Shown piece after piece: positions 44,591-53,928 of a stretch of 64,000 nt of DNA. Numbering within the stretch: position 1 is the first letter of the stretch; the number at the start of each line of letters is the position of its first letter. The notes below the pieces were generated by a model. It was not told the DNA's origin and searched no databases. It saw nothing but the letters and a program-made list of their open reading frames with translations. Position numbers and translations under genes: made by a program. The stretch spans positions 2,046,001 to 2,110,000 of the forward strand of contig CM074133.1 in the NCBI GenBank assembly GCA_037178625.1, given 5' to 3'. Origin of the DNA: Skeletonema tropicum. Taxonomy: Eukaryota; Bacillariophyta; Thalassiosirophyceae; Thalassiosirales; Thalassiosiraceae.

Positions 44591-44890
44591 ATGGCTCCAG
44601 CAGCGCGGCTCTCAGGCCTGCAGAAGGATGTTCTAGCCCTCTATCGCTCCATACTACGCGAGACAATCCGAAAAGACCGCAAGCCAGCAGTAGATGTTCA
44701 TGTACCGCTGAATCAGTTATTTTCTTCCAGCAGCAACAGCAGTACATCATTTGCACGAGATAAATTCAGGCAGGAGGCATCATTAGTCAAACGGTCAGAT
44801 TTCAAGACGATTGAATATAAGATTAGAAAGGGGCAGAAACAATTGAAGTTACTCAAGATGCCTGGAGTCAATTTGGTGGGTGGTGCATAA
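44591..44890 (+). CDS. SDHAF1: Succinate dehydrogenase assembly factor 1 (LYR protein)
   Basis: 99 residues. LSGLQKDVLALYRSILRE contains the LYR tripeptide with the usual L..Q..VL.LYR frame of SDHAF1. FARDKFRQEASLVKRSDFKT gives the conserved F(R/K)..A.....D motif. IEYKIRKGQKQLKLL is the hallmark Arg/Lys helix (IEY..R.G..QL..L). SDHAF1 works in the mitochondrial matrix, helping insert Fe-S clusters into the iron-sulfur subunit of complex II. Size fits the family. There is a Ser-rich insertion (LFSSSSNSSTS) between the two helices. Confidence 0.9.
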   Translation: MAPAARLSGLQKDVLALYRSILRETIRKDRKPAVDVHVPLNQLFSSSSNSSTSFARDKFRQEASLVKRSDFKTIEYKIRKGQKQLKLLKMPGVNLVGGA

Positions 44891-45244
44891 GAGTGCATTT
44901 GTAGTGGGTAGATGAAATCATGACAATGTACTCTCTGTTGAGCTGATTTAATGAAGGTGCATTGGCATCTATACTTGAAGATAAGTTGAATTGATCTCAT
45001 ACACACAATTGAATGGATGGGGTAGCGGAACTGTCAACAGAACAAAACATTTTCAAACAAGACTTCAGCGTACATGATTATGTTCATTATTTGAACTGTC
45101 CAAATCACCTTCTGTTGAGACTGCAAAGATGCTTCACATTCTGATTGGGAGTCAAGTCAAGTAGATTAAAATTCTATCATTACAATATTGCAGCTCAGCA
45201 ATCAGAATCTAATGCAATAATTCATCACAAAACAAATACCTGCA
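44891..45244. other. Intergenic, convergent gene ends
   Basis: 354 bp of A/T-rich sequence between converging genes. No supported gene. Confidence 0.45.
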
Positions 45245-46981
45245 TCATGCAAGGAGGATGGAACTCCTGATAGAGTAACCGTTAGGGAGATCCTTCTGAT
45301 GGTATACTGCGTTCTCTGTCCTGCGGAGCAACCTCCACCCATTTTTAACATCAGGAAATTCGCCGCTCTCATCAGAGACTTCTATAGGATCATGCATCAA
45401 GATTTTGGCATACTCATCAAACAAATGCTGTTCGTCAGCGTCAGCAAGAGTGAGCTGTCTTACGTCTTCGTTTCTCAGCTCTTCTTCAACAGCAACATCT
45501 TCAACAGCAACTGTGTCACCCGAGCTGACATGAATTTGATTAACATCCCCATATAGTTCTTCCAGCACCATGAAATTACTTTCGTCAGGATGCATGTTGT
45601 TCTCTGGCCTTTCGGTGTAATCCATACAATTACCAAGATCTTTATTGTAAAAGTTCTCGTCAAAGTGTCCTAGCCCCAAGCCGTGTCCTATTAGGTGAAT
45701 AAAAAGACGATACAAGTGTCAGATGCCATCAATGAATGTAGTGTAGGGTGTATGAAGCTGGGAAGACTTACCTAACTCATGACACATAGTGTACAACCTT
45801 TGCGCCCTGTTCGTCCCTTCCAAGTAGTAATCATTCATCTTGGCAACACTGGCAATGATAAAGCCATTCGCCAATATAATCTGATTCACACCTCTCCAAT
45901 CTGTTGGGCCGTAATCACCATTGCATACTTTCATGGCGCGACGAACAGGTGTGCACTTAGGATCCTTCGGGACTCGCCTCACTTTCAAAGTGATTGAATC
46001 AGGCGTTCCATTATCCCAATCAGAAATGGACTCGCGAAAAAAGTCATTCCAATCGCTTCCCTTGTCCAAGCCGTTCAAGACTATCAAATTCAAGCCTTTG
46101 TCAACTAAATCGGCCACCCACATGTTATGTTCTCCTACCTTGCCTACATCGTTGGGATTTGACCCATCTGGCCAACCAGGCATCCAGGTATTAGGATCGA
46201 TTACTGCTTTTGGACCACCGAAAATGAGGACGAGAACGATCAAGGTAACTGCAGTTACAACGGTAAACAAAGTCACTCTGATGCCCCAGTATATAGATTT
46301 GTCGCGACAGCTTGTCGAAGTCGAAGTAGTACTATCGCGCATGTCTGCTCCATTGGAGTCAAAGCTATCCGCACTTCCTTCCACTGCAAATGCAGCTGCA
46401 GCTCGCTGATGTTGAGCTAGATTCTGTGCTCTTTCCGCACGCTCCAAGCTTGCTGCAAACTCTGCATCTCTCAACTCTTGATCGAGCCTTCTTGCCAGCA
46501 CTTCATCTTCATCCATGTCAACTACAATGAATCTTGGATCAGTACGGCTTATTCTAGAGCTGGCCCTGCTTGGTGAACTTCGTGGACTGCTTCTGGAAGA
46601 GCGACCAGTGCTTCTTCCAAACACAGGAGATATATCATCGGTAGAGCTGAGAGAAGAAGATGGAGTGCTTGCAATCGTGTCAGGTGTTGAATCGACTTTG
46701 CCGCTGCTAGATTTCTTCTTCGTAGGTGTGCTGTAGCTGATCTCAGACTGAGGCGGTGGTGCGGATGGACGAGGAGGAGTTCTATTGATTCTAGCGGTTC
46801 TTGCCAATCTTGTTGGAGACGGAAGGTTACGTAACACTGAAAATACTCCATCGCCATACCCAACCCAATCATGCTGAGAGGCATCATGATCTACCTCATA
46901 TTGATCTTGAGATGTCTGTGCCATACGATGCTCGTCGCTGCTGTCGATAGGTGATCTGCTGCTGTTCTTCTTTGAGGACAT
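45245..46981 (-). CDS. Membrane-anchored metzincin-type zinc protease, two exons
   Basis: Exon 1 is 46981-45772, the intron is 45771-45688 (84 nt), exon 2 is 45687-45245, and the protein is 550 residues. The intron splits the zinc site: exon 1 ends CHEL and the Gly codon is shared, so the spliced protein reads HELGHGLGLGH, the HExxHxxGxxH metzincin signature (from about residue 400). NCMDYTE follows and fits the Met-turn. The N-terminal 225 residues are Ser/Arg/Pro-rich and disordered, then one membrane segment (TLFTVVTAVTLIVLVLIFGG, about 238-257) gives type II topology with the protease outside or luminal. ITLKVRRVPKD, VNQIILANGFIIASVAKMNDYY and AQRLYTMCH lead into the helix. Substrate unknown; a role in cell-wall or surface processing is inference. 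Confidence 0.85.
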
Positions 46982-47528
46982 AGTACCGATACTATTTCAA
47001 TTTTTAATGCAAATTGTGTACAGGAGAAGTTATGATGATGCTTGCAAGCTGTGTATAAACTAAGTAGAGCACAGGTCATGCGGGTGTGAATCATGCGGGT
47101 GTGAATCTCTTTATGTTCCAAAGGTCGATCATGTAGGATGTAGGTGCATGTCATGAAGGAGGTGACTTCATAGTGCAACATTATTTGCGGGAGGCGTGAA
47201 CGGATGAATTTCTTTCTTCGCGCCTACGTTCATCCAAAAATAGGCCACAAATCACCAAAATTGGCCACTATTCGCCACTATTCCAATTTTTCTGCCATGG
47301 TTTCGTTCGTGGGCATCAATTCATCAGTCATCAGCTATTCCTAAGTATTTAGCTCTCACTCGTTCTCACAGGCAATGACATAGAGCATAGCATGATACAC
47401 GGGAGATACACGGGTGATATGTGATATGATGGAAGCAGCACCATATCATACTTATCACTTCTCATCATAGCACCGCAAGCAGCTAGCCAGCGGCGCAATC
47501 AATACGCAGCATCAGGGTAATATTTGCG
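46982..47528. promoter_or_regulatory. Divergent promoter region, metzincin / GH19-like gene
   Basis: 547 bp between divergent starts. Holds small direct repeats (ATGCGGGTGTGAATC twice at about 47077-47107; GGCCAC(A/T) near 47245-47270) but no gene. Confidence 0.45.
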
Positions 47529-49172
47529 ATGCAATTCTACATCAACACATTTCTGCTCTTGCTTGCCACCATCTCATCAACCACAGCACAAACTGGAGGT
47601 GCTCTCTCAGAATGCGCTAACGGTGGGTGTACTCTTGGTGAATACTGTGTTGGTAAGTAAAGTATCAATTGATAGCTCGAAAGCTCTTTTTCCATTAACC
47701 ATGAAATTAGGCAAGCAGACATTACGTTTGTCTTCCTCTGGCTCACAATTGCATGACCTACATCTAAATATCTACTCAGGGAACTCGTTTCTGAAAGATG
47801 TCGATGACACTGGAGAATATGGTTGCTCCAAATGTAACGGTAACAGAGATTGGTGGCGTAAGTTGCTCAAAGTATTGCTCGTTTTCTCGCTTCGCTCAAA
47901 CACTCACAATACTTTTTGCTCCATCCAGCCTGCAATTTTGAGACAACATGTTTCTGTAATGCAGACGGGGCTCCAAGAATCCCTCCTGCACCTAAGAGTA
48001 AGCTGAATATTAATGCGGCTTTTGATGCTTGTAGAGATGTACTGACGGAAGATATATTTAATAAAATTGTACAACCTAGAAGTGAGGAAGGGAGGCAGCT
48101 GTTCACCTACGCGGGCCTATGCGATGCTATAGCTAATTACAATTACTATCACGACGAGAAGTTTGCACAAATGGGCACTGTGAGCCAAATACGTCAAGAA
48201 CTGGCTGCATTCTTGGCACACGCTTTGGTGGAAACAGATGGATATTCAGTCACTAGAGAAGAGCATCACTGTGTCAATCCTATCACTGGTTTGGATGGCA
48301 ATGTTTATTGCATGCCTTGCAAAGAGCAATTCTATATCAAAGAAACAAAGACGTGTACTCAATCTTACTTCGTTGATGAGCAAACCTACAATCAGTATTG
48401 TGATCTTACACGACAAAATAACCAAGGATGTTCTTGTACTGTGGCAGGCGTCAATATGGCCGACGTGCCATTGCAGGACGATTCACGCGCACCTGCGATA
48501 GGATATGTTCGAGCTGACGACATGTACTTCCGACGGGGCTCATTCGATACTTCTTTCAACTACGGTTACATGGGGGCAGGAATTGCCATCATGGGCGATG
48601 CTCAGTATTTTTGTGAACGACCTGACCTCCTTGCAACTAATCCTCAATTTGCTTGGCAGTCAGGCATCTACAAATGGATGGAACATCAGCCGTATGAGTT
48701 TGGATCCACTGCACATAAGCAAGCATTGAAAGGAAACTTTGGAGGAACAATAAATGTTCTAAATGGGCCACTTGAGTGTCCGAGTTCTATGAACATTAGT
48801 CAAAAACATGTTCAAATGGTTCGTGATCGTGTTCGTGAGATTTGTAGAGCTGGCTCTTTACTTGGAGTGATGTTGGAGCTGAATCAATGTGAAAATCCAT
48901 ATGATCGTGATTGTCCTACGTGCGACGGTATTGAAGAGATTTATTATTCTTGCCAACAGGACGGATCTTGTCCAGAATGCAATGACTGGGGAGAGAATCT
49001 CATATCCACGGCTCCTACAGTAACGCCAGCAGTTATTCAACCGCCCACGTTTGAGGAATGGGGAAAATATTGGCAGCCATCAAGTCCAACATTGAATGGA
49101 GTATCAACTTCCTACTTTGCCCCCGTTTGGTATTCAATGGTTTCGCTTGTAGTACTTATGGTACATATCTGA
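47529..49172 (+). CDS. Secreted GH19 (chitinase-like) protein with hydrophobic C-terminal tail, three exons
   Basis: Exons 47529-47652, 47711-47857 and 47929-49172 give 504 residues. The N-terminus MQFYINTFLLLLATISSTTA is a clear signal peptide. A small Cys-rich segment follows (ECANGGCTLGEYC, YGCSKCNGN, CNFETTCFCNADG). The GH19-like core has FTYAGLCDAIANYN, QELAAFLAHALVETDGYSV (in place of the usual HET.G), several Cys pairs (CMPC), and RRGSFDTSFNYGYMGAGIAI (aligned with the GRGP.QL..NYNYG.AG substrate motif). The second half is Cys-rich (DRDCPTCDG, DGSCPECNDWG). The end, YFAPVWYSMVSLVVLMVHI, is a hydrophobic tail after a Ser/Thr/Pro linker, as in GPI-anchored proteins. GH19 enzymes cut chitin; chitin fibres are known in Thalassiosirales. 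Changed motif residues leave activity open. Confidence 0.78.
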
Positions 49173-49259
49173 TGGACCTGATATGAGTCGGTTTAGACTA
49201 GTGACATAATATTAAGAAGATCTATTCTGAATCATGTCCTTTATGCCGTATGAATTCCT

Positions 49260-52200
49260 TTATAAATTATCAAGTTCAATAGATATTTCATTTGTCAGCC
49301 TCTGCATATGCCTATTCTTACTCATTTCAGGCAATACCAACTGTCGAATGACTCGCTTGCTTTCCAATCCAAGACGCTTGATTCCAAGCAAGAGGAACGA
49401 AGACACATTTTGGCACGAGTCGTCGCCTGTGTCCATGAGAGTATCACTCTCACCAGCATCGAGAAGGGTATCAACTAGAAATCGCAAAGCTTCTGCTTCA
49501 CCCGAGGATGAGAGACAACGCGCGTATAGAGCTAGCCATGTCTCAAATTCAGACTTGGAGTCGAGTGCAATAGCACAAGCCAATCTATCTTCACAGTGTG
49601 ATCTTGTAATGATATATTGATACGTGTGCTTTTCGTTTTCAACAATCCTCTGGTACATTTGTTTTGCTGATGCCATAGTCGAGGCACTGGAAGTGACAAT
49701 TTTGGCAACTCGAGATAGGATGCCTTCTTTACTCGTGCTTGGCTTATGAATCGGAGAATAAAAGTCCGAGAGAAGAAAGTTGTTGGAGTCAGCAACAAGC
49801 ATCCATGATTTCATGTCACGATTGTAGACAAATCCTTGCAATGCTCTCCCAGCTGATGAAGTTGGAAGCATGAGGACAAGCATCAACTGCTTTGATTCAG
49901 TGATTTGAATTCGGACGAGCTTCGGCTGATTCCCACTATGTTGGTTAGCTGAGATGGACGACAAGAGCATTTGCTGCATAGGAGGAACGATGGATCCCTT
50001 GTAATGCAGCTTTGGGCCTGAACTCAGTAACTTGTACACCGCGAAACCACCATCCGAGGTGACAACAACCATCTCGCTGTCGTTGGACACAGAATCACTC
50101 AAATTGATCGCCACCACAGGGCTGCCCAAGACAAACGGCGGAAAAGCTCTGAATGCCTTTCCACTCTCCCATCCTAGCATTGGAGATGTCCCATAAAGGT
50201 AAAGGCACCCGTTGGCAGTACCCACAGCAAGGATTCTTTCATTTGCAACAATAGATGTGCATGCTGTTTTTGTAATGATATCTTTCCACTGTCTAACACC
50301 TCCTCGACTAATACTGAGAGTCGCAAAAGGCCAAGATGAAACACCGGTAGATAAGGGTGGAGAATTGACACAGTCGGCGACAATTTTACTGCTTCTTTCA
50401 TCAGTATCAAACACATTAGATGCCGACTGAGACTTGGTGGCGATCAATTCTGTCGTGATCACTTTGCTAGTGTTGTAGGGAATCCTCATTTCACCTACAG
50501 ACAAACTACCCTTTGTCACTGTAACAGCAGGTTGCTGATCTTGCTTCTGTGAGACTCTAGCGTTTTCGACATTCGTTACATTGGCCGCTACACCCTCGGC
50601 CACAGAAGCAGCTGCTTCAGCAGCATTCAGTGCATTCTCAAGTGGGTCAGTTGATTGCTCATTTGATGGTTTACTCTTCTTGTTTCTTTGCTGATTGGTA
50701 TCTTCATCAGTCGCCACATTGTTCATGGCACCACCATCACCAGTCAACAAGACAGGGGCAATCCGTTTCTTGCCCTTTTTCGTCGATACTACTTGTTTGT
50801 CTCTAATGCTCCCACTAGTTGCAACATTGCCAAGAGAAATATTGCGTTGCTCCCTCTGCGCCGAAGACTTGGTCGTCTCAGATCCATTGTCAACATCACT
50901 GTCAGCGGTCTCCATTTCCATGGTAAATTGCAATGCATTCTCAATCAGGGCGGGCCCAGAATCGTCCACTAAGCGTTTTCCACCATCATCAATTCCATAC
51001 TTCACCCGAAAGATCCGTTTCGTCTTTTCAGCGGAAAGTAGTCGCCCGCCTCCAACTTCAACCGGGATAGAAAAGTGAAGTGCAACGATAAACCCATCCA
51101 ACAACGATACAATCATGATTAAAGAGTCGTCTCCGTCGCCCTTCGACGAACGCACCAGCCCCCAAGAGATATCGGTCACAGCGCAACGACTTTCACTACA
51201 TTGCATCTTAAACAACGGTCGACTACTTTTTGTCGACCACACAGTCACAAATCCACGTTTATCTCCCAATGCAACTAACGTAGCATACTCTGGCTCACCA
51301 CCATTGTCACTATCCGAATCACTCGATGCCTCTTCCGCGGAGGGCGGTCGCTTTCGCTTGGATGACGGCACCGTAAAGAATACAGGGCAGTGACGACTAC
51401 TCACCACCGGTTGTTTATGACCTACAAGATTTGCTGCACCAGGTGGGTGATGATGGGATTCGTCATCACCACCCACTGACTTTTTGGGTGTTGGTCCCGA
51501 AGCCGCCCAGCCCTCTCGACTAATCATCGCGGCAATATTCTTTCCTTTCAGAGTTGCATTCGTTCCACATACGTGGGATCCATCTGGCGCAAAGGATATT
51601 CGACGAAACATGGATAATGAGGCAAGTTCACCAGGATCATCTTCCTCTTCATCGTCATTATTGTCACCACTACCACCACCGCCTCTTTTTCGCTTCTTTG
51701 ATTTAAAGACACCACTACTAGCATCAATTCGAGCTTCCAATCCCCAATCATCATATGCTCTCCATATACAAATAGCTGGATCATCACCAGACGAGGCGAT
51801 AAATTTCCCTGCCGGATCAAACGCGATTCCTTTCACGGTACTCTTGTGTATATTCTTTCCCAAGACTTTGAATGGGTGTAAATTGTGCATGTACACAGAT
51901 CCAGAGTTGTTGTTGTTGTTGGTGGCGAAGCCACCTCCACTAGCCCCCACATCGCCACCGCTCTTTCCCAACACATCAAATAACCTCCAAACAATCACAG
52001 GATGGACACTATCCAAACTACACGACACCAAGTGACTATCATCTGGAGCCCATGCCAACCCCACCACATCCAGCTGATGTCCCCGACACAACGCGATACG
52101 GTTCCAATATTCGACATCTTCGACTTGCTGCTTCCCGTCTGTACCGACGCCAACTAAATTTCCTTTCGCAAGTGAAGGTTTGTTGGAACGAACGTAAATG

Positions 52201-53069
52201 TTGACGTAGGAGTCATCTCCGGCTGTGGCAAGATATTTCCCCGAGGTGGAAAATCGTAGTGCTAGGACTGATCCCTGGTGAGAGGATATGGTGGTGAGGA
52301 GTTTGTGTTGCTGTTTGTGTGATTGGTGCGCATCTTCTTTGCTGCTACTTTCATGATTTCGTTGTTGAGTCAATCTGGACAGAGGTGAATCACTGGAGGA
52401 TGGAGGAGCAGTGATTGCAAATGGATTGTGATTGTTGGATGTTGCACTTTTAGTAGAGGGTGTGCCTCCTTTCTTTTTGCGTACCAATCCACTTAAATCA
52501 TTCATTGCTGCAGCAATTGGTGCCGATACCGATGCTGGCTTGCTTGGTTGCTTCTTACTCGCCAAAGATGCCACCGATGACGATGATGTATCATATCCTT
52601 CACTATTACTGCTCACATAATTTCCATTCTCCATGAATCGGCTAGTTGCCCCTCTCCTCTTTCGTTTCTGCGACTGCACACCATCCTCCTCCTCCTCATC
52701 CTGCACTAATTTCCCACCAAAGAGTGAGCCCATACTCCAAATTTTCACAGTCCCATCTCCCGCAGCGGTAGCAAACCTCGTCCCATCGGGATGGACATCG
52801 ACCGAATACATGGGTGCACGATGAGCTCCACCGCGGGTAGATTGTAGTAACGATACTGCCGATTTGGCAGCGGCTATATCATTACTTCTTTGTTTGGAAG
52901 AACTGTTGTCGGTATCATCATCATCATCATTGGTGGGTGTCGCCTTTGGTAGACCGCCGCCGCCGACGATGCCCATGGCGGATGATTTGGAGGTGGCTGC
53001 TCCGTCGGCATTGCTGCCGTGAGTTACCCATAGAGGGATTTCGGTGAGGACCATGCTTTCGTTATTCAC
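49260..53069 (-). CDS. HIRA: HIRA-type histone chaperone (WD40)
   Basis: 1269 residues, single exon; Met6 (MVLTEIPLWVTHG) is the likelier start because HIRA begins with a W-V-x-H strand. SVDVHPDGTRFATAAGDGTV, TTISSHQGSVLALRFSTSGK, LCRGHQLDVVGLAWAPDDSH and STVKGIAFDPAGKFIASSGD are successive WD repeats in HIRA order. They are separated by long low-complexity inserts. SLSMFRRISFAPDGSHVCG, HKQPVVSSRHCPVFF and ALGDKRGFVTVWST complete the propeller. The C-terminal half carries the TUP1-like domain (PFATLSISRGGVRQW, VGTANGCLYLYGTSP). HIRA deposits histone H3.3 independently of replication. The protein is somewhat longer than animal HIRA (about 1017 aa) because of inserts. Confidence 0.93.
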   Translation of the reverse strand: MNNESMVLTEIPLWVTHGSNADGAATSKSSAMGIVGGGGLPKATPTNDDDDDTDNSSSKQRSNDIAAAKSAVSLLQSTRGGAHRAPMYSVDVHPDGTRFATAAGDGTVKIWSMGSLFGGKLVQDEEEEDGVQSQKRKRRGATSRFMENGNYVSSNSEGYDTSSSSVASLASKKQPSKPASVSAPIAAAMNDLSGLVRKKKGGTPSTKSATSNNHNPFAITAPPSSSDSPLSRLTQQRNHESSSKEDAHQSHKQQHKLLTTISSHQGSVLALRFSTSGKYLATAGDDSYVNIYVRSNKPSLAKGNLVGVGTDGKQQVEDVEYWNRIALCRGHQLDVVGLAWAPDDSHLVSCSLDSVHPVIVWRLFDVLGKSGGDVGASGGGFATNNNNNSGSVYMHNLHPFKVLGKNIHKSTVKGIAFDPAGKFIASSGDDPAICIWRAYDDWGLEARIDASSGVFKSKKRKRGGGGSGDNNDDEEEDDPGELASLSMFRRISFAPDGSHVCGTNATLKGKNIAAMISREGWAASGPTPKKSVGGDDESHHHPPGAANLVGHKQPVVSSRHCPVFFTVPSSKRKRPPSAEEASSDSDSDNGGEPEYATLVALGDKRGFVTVWSTKSSRPLFKMQCSESRCAVTDISWGLVRSSKGDGDDSLIMIVSLLDGFIVALHFSIPVEVGGGRLLSAEKTKRIFRVKYGIDDGGKRLVDDSGPALIENALQFTMEMETADSDVDNGSETTKSSAQREQRNISLGNVATSGSIRDKQVVSTKKGKKRIAPVLLTGDGGAMNNVATDEDTNQQRNKKSKPSNEQSTDPLENALNAAEAAASVAEGVAANVTNVENARVSQKQDQQPAVTVTKGSLSVGEMRIPYNTSKVITTELIATKSQSASNVFDTDERSSKIVADCVNSPPLSTGVSSWPFATLSISRGGVRQWKDIITKTACTSIVANERILAVGTANGCLYLYGTSPMLGWESGKAFRAFPPFVLGSPVVAINLSDSVSNDSEMVVVTSDGGFAVYKLLSSGPKLHYKGSIVPPMQQMLLSSISANQHSGNQPKLVRIQITESKQLMLVLMLPTSSAGRALQGFVYNRDMKSWMLVADSNNFLLSDFYSPIHKPSTSKEGILSRVAKIVTSSASTMASAKQMYQRIVENEKHTYQYIITRSHCEDRLACAIALDSKSEFETWLALYARCLSSSGEAEALRFLVDTLLDAGESDTLMDTGDDSCQNVSSFLLLGIKRLGLESKRVIRQLVLPEMSKNRHMQRLTNEISIELDNL

Positions 53070-53695
53070 TGGGACAGATATTATTTGAGACTACACTTCA
53101 TGACCTACTCGCTCTCTATAACCTCCACTATTGTAAGTCAACTGCTTTCATCATGGTTATGATCATTTTTTTAATTTTTTGGATCTCATCTCGTCCCCGG
53201 AGGGTATTTAAATTTCAGGCTCGCATAAAGTAAGGGGTACATGAATTTGTGTCAAAGATTATAAGTGACATTGTGGTTGGGGTATTGTAGTTTAGATAGG
53301 AGTAGGCCACGCTGTAGTCCTCGGAACAGAGATCATTCGAAATTTTCATCCCAAATTATTTTTTTGCGCGAGGGTTTTAATTTTGGAGGGACGGCCACTC
53401 TAATCGACCGATATTGGTGCAATATCATTGCAAAATGATGTTTTGGCATCTGAGGGGACAAAAATTGTGCACGGCGGTCCAGAGGTTATAGAGATCCGTG
53501 ATTTCTTTCCGCCAAACCATAAACGCGCCTTTTTTTATTTTTTTAATACTCTCACGTAGGATCTCAATACCGAGGACTACAGCGCACGCTGATTCACAGC
53601 GCGATTTTAAGTGAAAGTGGTGGTACGGTAAAGTTGGATGGTAATATTGCTTATCTACATACCTACATACAAAATCAACCATTTTTTCCAATACA
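53070..53695. repeat. Intergenic with a short inverted repeat (possible MITE)
   Basis: GCTGTAGTCCTCGG (53311-53324) is mirrored by CCGAGGACTACAGC (53570-53583), 14 bp perfect, bracketing about 270 bp with T/A runs. GCACGCTGATTCACAGCGCG (53584-53603) has a relative in inverse orientation at about 60758-60800, beyond the copia-type element. No gene seen. The HIRA promoter must lie near 53070-53200. Confidence 0.5.
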
Positions 53696-53700
53696 CCCAC

Positions 53701-53810
53701 TGTTGAGGTTGTCTAACTTTACATACCTCTTTGTGACTGCTCACCACAAGTCCAGTTTAAGTCGTCTGGACGTGTGGTTACGCACCCCCCTTTTACTGAC
53801 GCCATTTACA
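53701..53810 (+). repeat. Left 110-bp terminal inverted repeat
   Basis: Starts TGTTGAGGTTGTCTAACTTT and ends TTTTACTGACGCCATTTACA. TGTTG is the usual start of copia LTRs. It matches 59538-59647 base for base in inverse orientation, then diverges. Confidence 0.95.
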
Positions 53811-53928
53811 GGTATACGAGCGCCAAACGCTTACGCGGTCTCTGCATTCTACGGACTGCATACATCCAATTTAATTCCTCTACGACCGGAATCTGATCAA
53901 TTCTTCCAACGGTCTTCATCGTTCAACC

